Below are positions 34,691-44,942 of a stretch of DNA of 64,000 nt, in pieces. The DNA lies in NCBI GenBank assembly GCA_033977485.1, contig CM066994.1:84692871-84756870 (forward strand). The letters are read 5' to 3'. Origin of the DNA: Hydrangea macrophylla. Lineage: Eukaryota; Streptophyta; Magnoliopsida; Cornales; Hydrangeaceae. The translations under genes were made by a program, and so were the position numbers. Position 1 is the stretch's first letter; each line of letters begins with the position of its first letter. Below the pieces are notes generated by a model that was given only the letters and a program-made list of their open reading frames with translations, ran no database searches and was not told the origin of the DNA.

Positions 34691-35492
34691 AAAGAACATC
34701 GTGTTGTATTGATAGGCTGAGCACAGCTTACTTACAAAGATGATAAAAAGGAAAAAATTGTTCTTTACAGTACAAAATATGAGTCGGCCTCTAGGCCGAC
34801 CCAAAATTCCTAAGCTTAGCCTTCAGATCCTCCCAGGTCTTGATGGCTCCAATCCGATCTCGCTTTGCTTTCTCCAACTTCTGGGCCCATGCCCGAGATA
34901 TTGGAACACTGGCTTGCAGTTGATCACTGCACTTTTGGGCGTCGCCACCAAGTAAAGATAGTGCCTCATCAATTTTCCCAATGGAGGCATTGTTGGTAAC
35001 AACCTCGGCCTCACATTGGGCAAGTTGGGCTTTTAATGCAGTAATACGGGTCTACAGCTAGGAGTCCCTTGCTAGCATTTGAGCCCGAGAAGCCTTCCCC
35101 GCTTCAAACTTAACCTTGGCTCCCTCCAGAAACTTTAAGGCCTTCTGCCGCGAGCCTAAGTGAAGCTCTGCATCAGCCTGAATCTTCAAGGTTGATCGAT
35201 CCACAAGACGGGCACTAGGGAGTCTTTCTTGTATCTCGTAGAGTAAAGACCACTGCCCGTCTGAAAGTGAGGGATCAGCCATCAGGGTGTTCAAGGCTGC
35301 GTCAACATCAGCAGCAGCAGGAAGGTTAGAAAGCTTCTGGTCAGCCAGGCCGAAGAGAAGGTCCTTAGCCTGTTGGAGGCGTGAAGGTGAGATAGCCTCG
35401 GGCTCAAGAGGGCCAAGGTTAAAAGTGCCTAGGTCCAGGCCGGTGAAGAAGTCATTGAAAGGAATGTGTGGCTCTGGACCCAGGGGATAGGC

Positions 35493-35568
35493 CTGTTCAA
35501 GGAAAGGAAGTAGTTAGATGTGGTATTTAAAAATTTATGAATTATAAAGGAAAGGTACACTGCAATAC
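35493..35568 (-). other. Intron 2 of the antisense gene
   Basis: 76 bp on the minus strand from AG|GTATTGCAG to CCTTGAACAG|GC, with a T-rich 3' half. The flanking frames fit an exon pair, although the exon 2 end reads ACTTAG (likely formerly ACTCAG). Confidence 0.65.
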
Positions 35569-36174
35569 CTAAGTGTGAGGATCAAGGGAGGCCGAGAGCG
35601 CTGCTCGAACTTCGGCCTCACTGGGTTGAGAAGAGGTTGGTTGAGAAGGAAATTGGGCCATCACGGACGAGGAAGAAGCGTGGCCGGTTTCTACCTCTGG
35701 GCCGGTTGAGACTGTCGTTTGCAGAACTTCCATCTCTGGGACTGCGCCTGAATTACCAGCACCGGCCTCATTGGTAGACTCATTCTGAGGGTTAGTTACT
35801 GCCACTACCGGTTCTACTACTGTTTGAACAGAAGGCCTGGTGGCTGCCGTGAATTCCACTTGCCCGGAGAAAGCTCCGACTTCAGCAGGGACGGTTTGGT
35901 CCACTTCTTCCCCAACTGCCTCTGTGGTAGTTCCAGCATCGGCTGCGCCCTCAGTGCTGGAAGAGAGGACAACTTGCTCAGGGGCTTGGCTGATATGTGT
36001 AAGGTCTTCATCTCCACTGGAAGGCGTTAGAGGAGGCACGATGTGGAGAGGCATCACCCGCACGGCTACCCGTTCTAGATAGGCCGCTGTAAACGACGGT
36101 GATGCAGGGAGAGTTGGAGGAAGAGTCTGAGTTGAAGTAGGGAGTGGATCCTCTCCTGAGTCTTCGTCAACGAG

Positions 36175-36246
36175 CTGCAAAATAGAAGATTAGAACTACG
36201 AACAGGCAGAATCGGGCTAAGTTGTTTGAAGCCGTTAAAATCGAAC
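36175..36246 (-). other. Intron 1 of the antisense gene
   Basis: 72 bp on the minus strand from CTCAG|GTTCGATTTT to TCTATTTTGCAG|CTCG. Read on the sense strand the borders are CT...AC, so spliceosomal removal from the genomic (sense) RNA is not expected. Confidence 0.7.
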
Positions 36247-37960
36247 CTGAGTAGAGGCTAGGGTTGGTTTTTGTTTTTTCTGAGAAGGACCTTTGCCCGG
36301 AGCTGGCTTTCTGGCCAGTCTCTTGGCTACTTGTTTGCGCCTAACTGAAGCTGCCATCGGGACAGGAACATCGGCCTCAGTGGCCGATGATGCAGTAAAA
36401 GGCACAAGGGCCTCGGCAGCAGTGCCTGAAAAAATGTTGCGTGCCCGTTCACCCCACCACTGGGTGAATTCCTCTGACACTATGGGCCGGGCGGAGAAGG
36501 GTGTGAAGTTGAATGCCGCTTTGAGCCGGTCTGATCTTTCTTTTATTTTCTTCACTTGCCCGTCGTTAACAATAAGGCCACGTTCCACCCAGTCAACGTT
36601 GATAGTAATGCCAGGGGGAACGGGCAAGAGTTGTGTAAGCCCGAATTGGCGGGCGTATAGAGGAGCAAAATAATATTCAGCCCCACATTTATTATTGGCT
36701 GAAGGAATGCTCGGACTAAAAATAATGTCTCTAGCTACTAAGTAGCTAGAAAAGATTTCATTATAAGTGGACTGGGTGCCCGAACCCCAGTTGGAAGGAT
36801 TATGGGAAAGTTGGAGGAAAGAAGAGAATTGAAGTGAAAAGAATGGGGTAAAGAGGTTGACATCCCGAGGGGAACAACCTTGATAAAAGAAAGTAAAACA
36901 CTCCTCGAAGGAGTGGGAAGAAGGAATTACGTCCATGAATTGGACGGCAGAAATGGGAACGTCGGCCAATTGGCGGATGAGGGGTTGGAACTCGGGAAAA
37001 TAAGAATGCAGCCACAACTGAAGTACCCATATCGGGCTCCCACCAGCTCCAAAGCCCGAATGGACAAAATCTGTGATGCCATGGACCAAGTGCGCCCAAA
37101 CAAGCGTAGCCATGGCTAACGGCTTCCCCGATGGGGGCGAAGGCCGAGTAGATAGCTTATGTCTTTGACGGTGGGAGCCATTGGTCCGCAACGGAAAAGG
37201 AAGCCGTTGCAAGAAGAAGACTAGAATAACAAAGCAGACAGAAGAAGAGGTCGGTCTATCTCTATTCGAGACCAACTGAGCATTATGGCATCATAAATGC
37301 CCGTTTGCTTCCAGACATCGGACTTAGTGGCCGAAACCCTGGTCACCCATTTGTCCCAATCTGCGGCAGGGGTCGACCATCCCCGAATAGGCTAGTTAGC
37401 ACTTTGAACTTTGCCCCAGTGAGTAGGGACTTGAAGGAATGCTTCATTTTCTACCGGAGGGAAGAATGGTAGAAAAGCAGACGGAGGGTGGCCAAGAAAC
37501 GCCTCTCCCAAGCCTGGTGCGACGGGAGAGCCATCAGAGGAGCTGTAGGGGGTGAGGTAATCGGTGGAGATGTTAGCGGCATGAGCTTTTGCTACGATCC
37601 TAACCTCTCTGCAGCGGTTTTACGGCGGAGGTGCATCTATGAAGGTTTTCTTTCCTTTGGAGGTTGCCGGAGCGGTCTTAGGAGTCATGTCTGTGGAGAG
37701 GAGAAAAGTCGTCGAAAAAAATGGAGGTCTAGAGAGAGAAGCTCTGTTTTGTTTGAATTATGGGGAGAGAGTAAGAATGCGAATGTGGTAAGGAGTTCAA
37801 AAGTTTGGTGGTTTAATTATCAGGACGTTGTAATCATGACGCATTAAATGGGGAGTGACTGGTGGGATTCTCCATAATCTGACAGTTGCTGCATGCTTGA
37901 CGCGTGGCCAGTTTAAAATTCAAAATGTCACATCAATCAAGGCGGGATGTTTGATATGAC

Positions 37961-37975
37961 CTTTTGGGGGGCAAT
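37961..37975 (+). other. Element D polypurine tract
   Basis: CTTTTGGGGGGCAAT lies directly before the 3' LTR. Confidence 0.8.
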
Positions 37976-39068
37976 TGTTTGCACCCAAAAACCGTCAATG
38001 GTTTTTGAGCCCGATTTAAGTGGAAGAGAATGAAGGAGAGGCCGGGCTAAGCATTCAGTGACTCATCGGACTTGGGTATAGCCGTGAGACCGATGATAGA
38101 TGTTAGGTAAGGTAAGTAGAGCCCGGTTGAAAGATTGACTATGGGTGAGGATCATCGGGCTCTCGGGAAACATAGCCTAGCACGTTGAGATCCCGATGGT
38201 GGAATGAAACAATGGGAAGTCCAATCGGACACCGCGTCATGGAAGATGGAAGTAACAGACTGATTGGCCATGGGCGGTTAAAGAAAGTTAATCGGGCATG
38301 AAAACAGGTAGAGCCCGATTCATCTAGGAGAATCAGTAACAAGGCCGATGGACTCTGAGGTGAAGGCGGTGCTATGTACAGCTGGCAGGGAGACGTCATC
38401 ACAGCGAGATGGAAGATAGAGTCCGTTTAGGAAAGGAATCTGACATCCAGCTGGATATAGGCGTTTGATCCCTAAATTAAAGGGATTGATTCAGTTAAGA
38501 GTCCGGATAAGGAAGGTCTTCAATCAGCCAATCAATTAAGCAGCGTGAGGCGCAAGTTAAGGAATTATTGTCCAAGTAGAAATAGAATAAGGCCGCTATA
38601 AATGTAAGGCAGCCCATCCAAGCAAAGGACTCCGCGTCACTCTCGAAACAGCATTCACACAGCACATTCAAAGCATTCAAAGCATTCAAAGCACGCAGTC
38701 TTTATGTTTTCTAGCTTTTATAGCAAATAGGTCTGTCCTTTTATTATTTTCTGTTTGTGTTCTTTCTGGTTTGTTCTTGAGATCTGTTTAGTTTTTCCAA
38801 ACATTTAATAAAATCTATTTTATTAAACCGTTTGTGATTTGTTTACCTGTTAAACTTGATACTTTTTAGCTTGTGCGCTTCAGTACTGCTAGAGATCTTA
38901 CAGTGAGGGTACTTTCCTACTCACTATACACAGTCACCTTGTTTAGAAGTCAGATTCATCAAAGCCTTGTGTATCACTCACACAAGCGGATAGGAAATTA
39001 GTTTGCACGTACACACACACATCGAACCACTGCTGGTTCTGGCACGCTCGCACAAATTACAGCAAACA
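37976..39068 (+). repeat. Element D 3' LTR
   Basis: 1,093 bp, TGTTTGCACCC to ACAGCAAACA, followed by the TSD GTTTA at 39069-39073. Confidence 0.93.
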
Positions 39069-39393
39069 GTTTAATATATGTATATATATATTACACACAC
39101 AACAATTATCAATAAAATACACACAAACATGTAAATCTCATTTTTGTCTAAGGGCGTCACAAAAAGGCTTCATATTGGCCCAAAAATGCTTTCTAAAGTG
39201 ACAAAATGATTAACCCAATGGGTACCCATGACCCCGGGTACTAAATTTCTATGTTAAGCACACTACTTAACATACTAACGACCCATACACGCTACTTCAA
39301 CATTTTTATTAGGTGTAACTAAGATACATACACATAGTTAATGTCTAATACTTAAAAATTACTATAAGTACTTACAAAATTAGGGTTGTTACA
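39069..39393 (-). repeat. Tekay/Del-like LTR (element C), segment 3 (with TSD of D at 39069-39073)
   Basis: Last part of LTR C, ending TAGGGTTGTTACA on plus (TGTAACAACCCTA on minus). The three segments add up to about 2.69 kb once duplicated target bases are counted once. Confidence 0.8.
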
Positions 39394-39502
39394 TTCTACT
39401 CTCCTTAAAGAAAAATTCGTCCCGAAATTTGAAGAGACGGTAACACATGCAGTAAACAAGGTTAAAGTTAAATACACAAATTCACGCATAGCACTGATCA
39501 AC
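39394..39502 (-). other. 3' end of element C interior with polypurine tract
   Basis: The minus strand reads AATTTCGGGACGAATTTTTC, TTTAAGGAGAGTAGAA and then the LTR. This is the conserved phrase at the end of pol and start of the LTR in Tekay/Del chromoviruses, which fixes the minus orientation of element C. Upstream it is cut by a CACTA end at 39503. Confidence 0.75.
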
Positions 39503-40179
39503 CACTACAAGAAAAAACCCTTTTTATGACTTTTTTTTAATTTTGACGTAATGACTGTTTCAAAAAAAGAGTCATAAAATATACTTTTTTCTAACATATA
39601 TGACTACTTTTCTATATCTAGTCATAAGATTGATAAATGGTGTTTAATAAATGACTACATTTTTGGGTAGTCATAAATATTCGTTATTTTTATGACTCTA
39701 TGTTGAAAAACTGTCATAAATAATTAGTTTTTTTGAAAAGTGTCATTAATAATAAGTATTTTTATGTCAGTATTTTGAAAAGTGTCATAAGATTGGCGAA
39801 TGGTGTTTAATTTATGACTAATTTTTGAGTAGTCATAAATATTCATTAGTTTTATGACTTAATGCTGAAAAAGTGTCATAAATAATAATTAAGTTTTTTT
39901 GAAAAGTGTCATAAATAATAATTTTTTTATGTTAGTGTTCTGAAAAGTGTAATAAATAATAATTTTTTTGAAAAGTGTCATAATTAATAAGATTTGTTAT
40001 GTCAGTATTTTAAAAATGACATAAATAATAAGATTTTTTATGTCAGTGTTTGGAAAAGTGTCCTAAATAATAAAGTTTTTAAAAAGTGTCATAATTAATA
40101 AGATTTGTTATGTCAGTATTTTGAAAAGTGTCATAAATAATCAATCTGTTATGTTTTGCAAAGTGTCATAAATAAAAAG
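39503..40179 (+). mobile_element. CACTA (En/Spm-like) transposon, one end
   Basis: It starts CACTACAAGAAAAAACCC, the standard CACTA terminal repeat. It is followed by at least ten subterminal copies of GAAAAGTGTCATAAATAATA and its reverse forms (TATGAC...GTCATA). The transposase and the other end are not in the window because the next element begins at 40180. Confidence 0.85.
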
Positions 40180-40824
40180 TGATGATGTCAAAATTTGGTA
40201 AGAGTAAAGTAAAGCAATTTAAGGAGAGAGAGAGAGAGTGAGAAACTATTTTTTGTATGTGGTTCAGCCCTGTTAATGAAGGTACCTATGTCCACGTGTG
40301 TGTCTGAGCACGTTCACTAGCAGATCACCGGCGGGCCTGGTGAGCCAACAAAGAGGGGCGGCACTACCAGTAATACCGGCCGGGTATATGCGTATAATGG
40401 TGAATTATAGAGGTGCTGTGTAGACTGAGAAGTTGGCGGCCCCCTTCTATTGGGGGTGAGCGGTCTCTTTTATAGATGTAAGAGACCTACTCATACCTGG
40501 ATAAGGAAATATAATCCTATTGATATAGATTGGCATTAATTATGGGGATTTCCTAATTGGATTAGGAAATAGTGTGCACTTTCCATTAGTCTTCTAGCTT
40601 GAGTAGGAAACTGCCCGTAATGCTCGGGATCACTCCTGTGGGCCTGGATGAGCTGTTCCCGCGGCGGGATGTACATGTGCGATTTTCCCGACCTGCTGAC
40701 TGGGTCGTGAATGAACCGCTCGGGCTGATGCTTCTGAGGAGTTGTGCATGATTTGCCCGGGGCATGGACTAGCTGCTGATTTGAACTGCTCGGTCATAAG
40801 ATAGAGCCAATTTTGGGCGTATCA
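40180..40824 (-). repeat. Element E 3' LTR
   Basis: The plus strand runs from TGATGATGTCAAAATTTGG to GGGCGTATCA. A minus-strand TATA-like TATAAAAG is at 40467-40474. Confidence 0.88.
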
Positions 40825-41959
40825 GCTGCCCCCCATTTCCAAGATTGGCCAGATGCTATATCGGGGCAAGTTTGGAAATCAATTTGATGTTACTTGCCGC
40901 TGTCTGAGTGCTGGTGGTAGCTGCCTCGGGGCTTCTGAGCCTGGTGAGTCCTCGGGAACTGGCTGAGAGTTGAGATCCAGCCTAGCTCGGGAATTGACCG
41001 GGAGTTGAGACCCGGCCTAATTCGGAGTCTTTTTTGCTTGAGTTAGCTCCCAGGATGGTTATCTTCTGCCCGTAAACCTTCGTCAAGGCTGTGGGTAGAA
41101 GGATTTTACCCTGTTGGAAAAGCCGACTTAAAGCGTATTGCTCTAGGGTCCTTTTTTATGTTAACTCCCCAGGATGGTTGTCTTCCTCCCGGTCAGCCTT
41201 CGTCAAGACTGTTGGGAGAAGAGCTTGACCATGTTGGTGAAGCCGACCTAAATCACGTTGCTTTAGGGTCCTTTTTATCCTCTATCGTCGGCCAACCTAA
41301 GAGATTTTAGTCACCTCTATCATCGGTTTGGACCTAAGTAGAATTAATGCCTCTGAGTACTGTAGGTGCTCGGGTTGTCCAAGATTTTGACTTGGTTATC
41401 CGTGAGGCCTGTAGATACCTGGTGTGATTACCTGTTTAGTTCACTGCACCATCTTGTCCCCCAAGCTCTCGCTAAGACGAGGGTCTTACAGAGGCTATGA
41501 CTGTAGGTAACCGACCTAGAACATGGTGGTTGTAGGGTCTTTTGAAGCTTGCCATCATCAGCCACCTAGGGGGTTTACCCCCATCATTGGTTGAACCTAA
41601 GCGAAGCTGGTGCCTCGGGCGTGACCGCGAGGTCTTTAGTGCCTGGGTTCGGAGCCCGAGGCCTTTTGAGTGCCTGGGTTCGGAGCCCGAGGTCTTTCTA
41701 GATGCCTCAGGGTTAGGCTTGAGGTCTTTTTAGATGCCTCGGGGTTAGGCCCGAGGTCTTTTTAGATGCCTCGGGGTTAGGCCCGAGGACTTTGGAAGGG
41801 CCCTCTGACAATCAGCGGAGCCTCATGTGGTGATCAGGCAAATGCCTCGGTAGTCGGGTTCATCTAGACCGATGGAGACAGGAGGTCAGATCAGGATCGT
41901 CAGGCTCCAGATTTCTCTGTGCTGGAGGCAAAGTCAGAACTGCTTGATCCTGACCAATG
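40825..41959 (-). repeat. Element E non-coding interior with polypurine tract and tandem repeats
   Basis: The minus-strand polypurine tract GGAAATGGGGGGCAGC is at 40825-40840. Two copies of a ~118-bp unit lie at about 41046-41160 and 41165-41277 (CCAGGATGGTT...TAGGGTCCTTTTT). A 31-32-bp unit (TGCCTCGGGGTTAGGCCCGA) is repeated about five times at 41610-41790. No coding region is recognised. CTCGGG/CCCGAG words are very frequent. Confidence 0.8.
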
Positions 41960-43260
41960 TCAAATGGAGGTCGGGTCGGGGCTGTCGGACTCTACTTGCT
42001 GTGAGCTGCAGGTCGGGTCAGGGCTGCCTGACCCGGACTGCTGTGAACTGAAAGAACTGTCTGAACTCCAGGGCTGATCTCGCTTCCGCTTACTTCTGGA
42101 AGACTTGTTGCTTTCTTGCCCGGGGTCTTTGATCTTTAGAAATTCGTCAGTGTCGATGTATTTTCCAACCCTCTCTGGAGTTCGACCAAGGTTACCGGTC
42201 GATTTTTGTGGAACGATGCGGCGCACTTGGTGTGTTGAACTCCCAAGCAGAAGGCTATGATGGCGATTGTCTCGTTCAGATTGCGAATTTGAAGCTTCTG
42301 TTGGTTGAACCGGTCGGTGAACTCCTTGAGGGACTCATTATCCTGTTGTCTGACTTTCAGTAGCTGTATGTCTGGCTTTGGTCGCTCATGCATACCGGCT
42401 AACTGGTTGATGAACTGCTTGCTGAGCTGTTTGAAACTGCAAACCAATCGGGGCTCCAAGGAGTAGAAGCACTGCATGGCCGGGCCTTTCAAAATGCTGG
42501 GGAAGGCTAGGCAGTGTAATTCATTAGAGTTGGAGGCTAGGGCCATCTGAACCTTGTAGGTCCGGACGTGGTCGATTGGGCTTCCCGAGCCGTTGTATAA
42601 ATCTAGCTGAGGCTGCTTAAATTTGCGCGGGATGGAGAACCTCGCGATCTGGCTGGAGAATGGTGACTCTGTCTCGGTATTGGCTTGATTCGGAACACGG
42701 TTTTGACTAAGCTTTTTGGCCACTCCGTCAATCTGCTTCTGCAAGTCCTTGATTCGGGCTTCCACTCCTTCTTAACCGTTATCTGAGGAACTAGTCGGGT
42801 TGGTGGAAGATGCTTCTTCATGGCGGGGTACTGTTCTCTGGGATCGGGCTCGGCTATGACTCCGGGTAATCGTTCGCCTAGGGACAACTCGGCTCTTGAC
42901 CGAGTGGCCCTGGACTGATTCCCGGGCCATATGCTCCTACCTTTCCTCTCGGACAGCACGCCCACTGTTGATGTCTCTGGCATCCTCAACACGGGACGGG
43001 TTAGCTCGGGCACATTGTCTGGTCAAGATCGGTTCCCGACCGTACGCAACGTTCCTGGGTCATTTCCCGGCCACTAGAGGATTGCTTTGCTGGGCTAGCA
43101 GGGCTTCAATCTGTTGCTGGATTTGACGCTGGCCCTTCAGGAGTTGTGTGAGGGTTGCGGTGATTCGCTCAGATGTCATGACTGTTGCAGCCGTTGCCGG
43201 GGCTGGAGGAACATCCCGGTTGGACTGCTGGTCAGTCTTCTTACCCTTCTTCGGTGGCAT
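41960..43260 (-). pseudogene. Element E gag
   Basis: The ATG at 43260 follows the primer-binding site by about 40 bases (MPPKKGKKTDQQ, then a Gln-rich coiled coil). After a stop near 43060 the same phase resumes at 42765-42136 with the retrotransposon-gag core: IPRKFKQPQLDLYNGSGSP, LAFPSILKGPAMQCFYSLEP and DNESLKEFTDRFNQQKLQI. A phase change near 42150 leads to the C-terminal part (TDEFLKIKDP, then Ser-rich). No CCHC knuckle is visible. Gag would assemble particles; a gag-only element needs RT and integrase from a relative. It is broken by at least one stop and one shift. Confidence 0.85.
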
Positions 43261-43298
43261 GATCAGTTAAGAAATTTGTTGATGAGAAGACTTGTCGA

Positions 43299-43316
43299 TT
43301 CCCACAGACGGCGCCA
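43299..43316 (-). other. Element E primer-binding site
   Basis: Minus strand TGGCGCCGTCTGTGGGAA, a sequence common to Tat/RIRE2-like plant elements. Confidence 0.85.
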
Positions 43317-43319
43317 AAC

Positions 43320-43612
43320 TGATGATGTCAAAATTTAGTAAGAGTAAAGTAAGCAATTCAAGGAGAGAGAGAGAGTAAGAGACTATTTTTTGTATGCGGT
43401 TCGGCCCTGTTAATGAAGGTACCTATGTCCACATGTGTGTCTGAGCATGTTCACTAGCAGATCACCAGCGGGCCTGGTGAGCCAACAAAGAGGGGCGGCA
43501 CTACCAGTAATACCGGCCGGGTGTATGCGTATAATGATGAATTTTATAGAGGTGTTGTGTAGACTGAGAAGTTGGCGCGCCTTTAATGGGGGGTAAGAGG
43601 TCTCTTCTATTG
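43320..43612 (-). repeat. Element E 5' LTR, truncated
   Basis: It matches the first ~290 bp of 40180-40824, then similarity is lost around 43597-43612 and Athila-type sequence follows. No TG terminus is present at this end. Confidence 0.8.
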
Positions 43613-43972
43613 AACAGCCTGCAGGAGATAGATAAAATGGAATAGCAGATTAAGATCGAGGTCACACTAAAAAATAAATGGACAGAAGAAATAAAACAAG
43701 GCAAAATGCAGTGAAGGAAATAATACAACAACATGGTGAAGACACACTTGAGCGTTTTAGGTCGAGGAATAATCGGGCTCATCCAGTTGGATGTGCTCGA
43801 CCTCTGGTTGGAAATCCTCTAAGAATGGTTTAACCTTTGGCCATTGACCTTGAAACTTTCATCGTTCTTAGGATTGAATAACTCGACGGCCCCATGTAGA
43901 AAGACAAATTTGACTATAAAGGGTCCTATCCACCTAGATCAGAGTTTTCCTGGGAAAAGGTGAAGGCGAGAA
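43613..43972 (-). other. Athila-type integrase C-terminus and 3' untranslated part
   Basis: Minus-strand frames read FPGKL*SRWIGPFIVKFVFL and VELFNPKNDESFKVNGQRLK, the usual integrase tail of the lineage with one stop, ending near 43760. The remaining ~150 bp is non-coding. No envelope-like gene is seen. Confidence 0.75.
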
Positions 43973-44773
43973 TCATATAACAACTTTTTGCCCCGGCTCG
44001 AAAGATTTTCGAAAAATTGTTCTATCGTGGCGAGCCTTCAACCTTTCCTTATGTAATCTAGCATTATCATAGGCATCTTGACGTATTTCTTCCAGTTCAG
44101 CCAACTGGAGTTTTCCAAGATAACCTCCCTCTTTCATGTTGAAGTTCAATGAGCGGGTCGCCCAGTATGCTTTATGCTCGATTTCGCCTAGAAGGTGACA
44201 TGCTTTTTCGTATACTAGCCTGAATGGGGACATTCCTAGACTTATTTTGTAGGTAGTACGGTATGCCCAAAGAGCATCGGTCAATTTATATGCCCAGTCC
44301 TTTCTGTTGAAACTAACTGTCTTTTCAAGAATGTGCTTGATTTCTCGCTTAGCCAACTCTGCTTGCCTGTTCGTTTGCGGGTGGTAGGCTAGAGCGATCT
44401 TATGGTTGACCCTATATTTCTTAAGTAGTGACTCCAAAGGCCTATTGCAAAAGTGTTTGCCTTGGTCACTTATTAGTGCTTTTGGGGTTCCGAAACGCGA
44501 CAGAATGTGTTCCTTAAGAAAGGACATTACTGTTTTGTGATCATTGCGTCTTGTCAGTATCGCTTCTACCCATTTTGATACATATTCCACAGCTAGGAGT
44601 ATATATTCACAGTTGTTAGATTTTGGAAACGGGCCCATAAAGTCTATGCCCCAATAATCGAATATTTCAATTGTGATAATGGAAGTTAAGGGCATGGAGT
44701 TCCTTTTTGAAATTGTACCAAGCTTTTGACAGCATTGGCATGCTTTGCAGAAAGTGTAAGCATCTTTAAACAT
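43973..44773 (-). pseudogene. Athila-type integrase core
   Basis: A 266-residue frame beginning in the zinc-binding part (AYTFCKACQCCQKLG). It has the catalytic Asp in WGIDFMGPFP, the second in LISDQGKHFCN and the Glu in RQAELAKREIKHIL. The region upstream (44774-44940) continues in another phase, so the zinc finger is split. Integrase inserts the element DNA. The triad is intact but the frame is detached from RT and RNase H. Confidence 0.88.
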
Positions 44774-44942
44774 GGTGGGCTAGTAGAAACCACTGTGTAG
44801 AACTTTTTGTGCAGTCTTTTGCGAAGCAAAATGGCCTCCGCAAGCTTCAGAGTGGAAGGATGCTAAAATGACGGTTATATCCTCATTCGGGACGCAGTGC
44901 CTGATGACTTGATCAGCACAATACTTGAATAAGTAAGGGTCA

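Larger units (their letters stand above)
34791..37688 (-). pseudogene. Antisense three-exon gene of element D: plant-mobile-domain (PMD)-like protein
   Basis: It reads leftward, convergent with pol. An ATG at 37688 follows a CT-rich leader. In the first exon region the minus strand shows the plant mobile domain in pieces: ADWDKWVTRVSATKSDVWK and GIYDAIMLSW (37370-37270), FRCGPMAPTVKDISYLLGL (about 37185-37130), then an open frame (to 36247) with HGITDFVHSGFG, VQFMDVIPSSHSFEECF and TQWWGERARNIF. Exon 2 (36174-35569) is Pro/Ser/Thr/Val-rich and acidic, probably disordered. Exon 3 (35492-34791) ends in a Lys/Glu/Ala coiled coil with two TAGs near 35050. PMD is shared by host MAIN/MAIL proteins and transposon-carried copies; its biochemical role in elements is unknown. 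Several frameshifts and stops are visible in exon 1. Confidence 0.75.
26376..39068 (+). mobile_element. Full-length Tat-lineage Ty3/gypsy element D with antisense gene
   Basis: 12,693 bp flanked by GTTTA, with two 1,093-bp LTRs that differ at about 28 positions by eye (roughly 2.5%). Order on the plus strand: LTR, primer-binding site, gag, protease, RT, RNase H, integrase. Then, on the minus strand, a separate three-exon gene (34791-37688), followed by the polypurine tract and LTR. Protease-RT-RNase H-integrase order makes it Ty3/gypsy; the second, archaeal-type RNase H and the antisense ORF point to the Tat lineage (Retand/Grande-like), in which antisense ORFs downstream of pol are known. 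All sense genes are broken by a few stops or shifts, so it is non-autonomous though structurally complete. Confidence 0.93.
40180..43612 (-). mobile_element. Gag-only LTR element E (TR-GAG-like), minus orientation
   Basis: A 645-bp 3' LTR (40180-40824), a polypurine tract, about 1.1 kb of non-coding repeats, a gag gene and a primer-binding site, then a 5' LTR cut off at about 43612 after ~290 bp. No RT or integrase sequence fits between the LTRs (2.5 kb). Elements with LTRs and only gag are known as TR-GAG. The gag type and primer site relate it to Tat/RIRE2-like Ty3/gypsy elements. The TSD cannot be checked because the 5' LTR end is missing. Confidence 0.85.
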
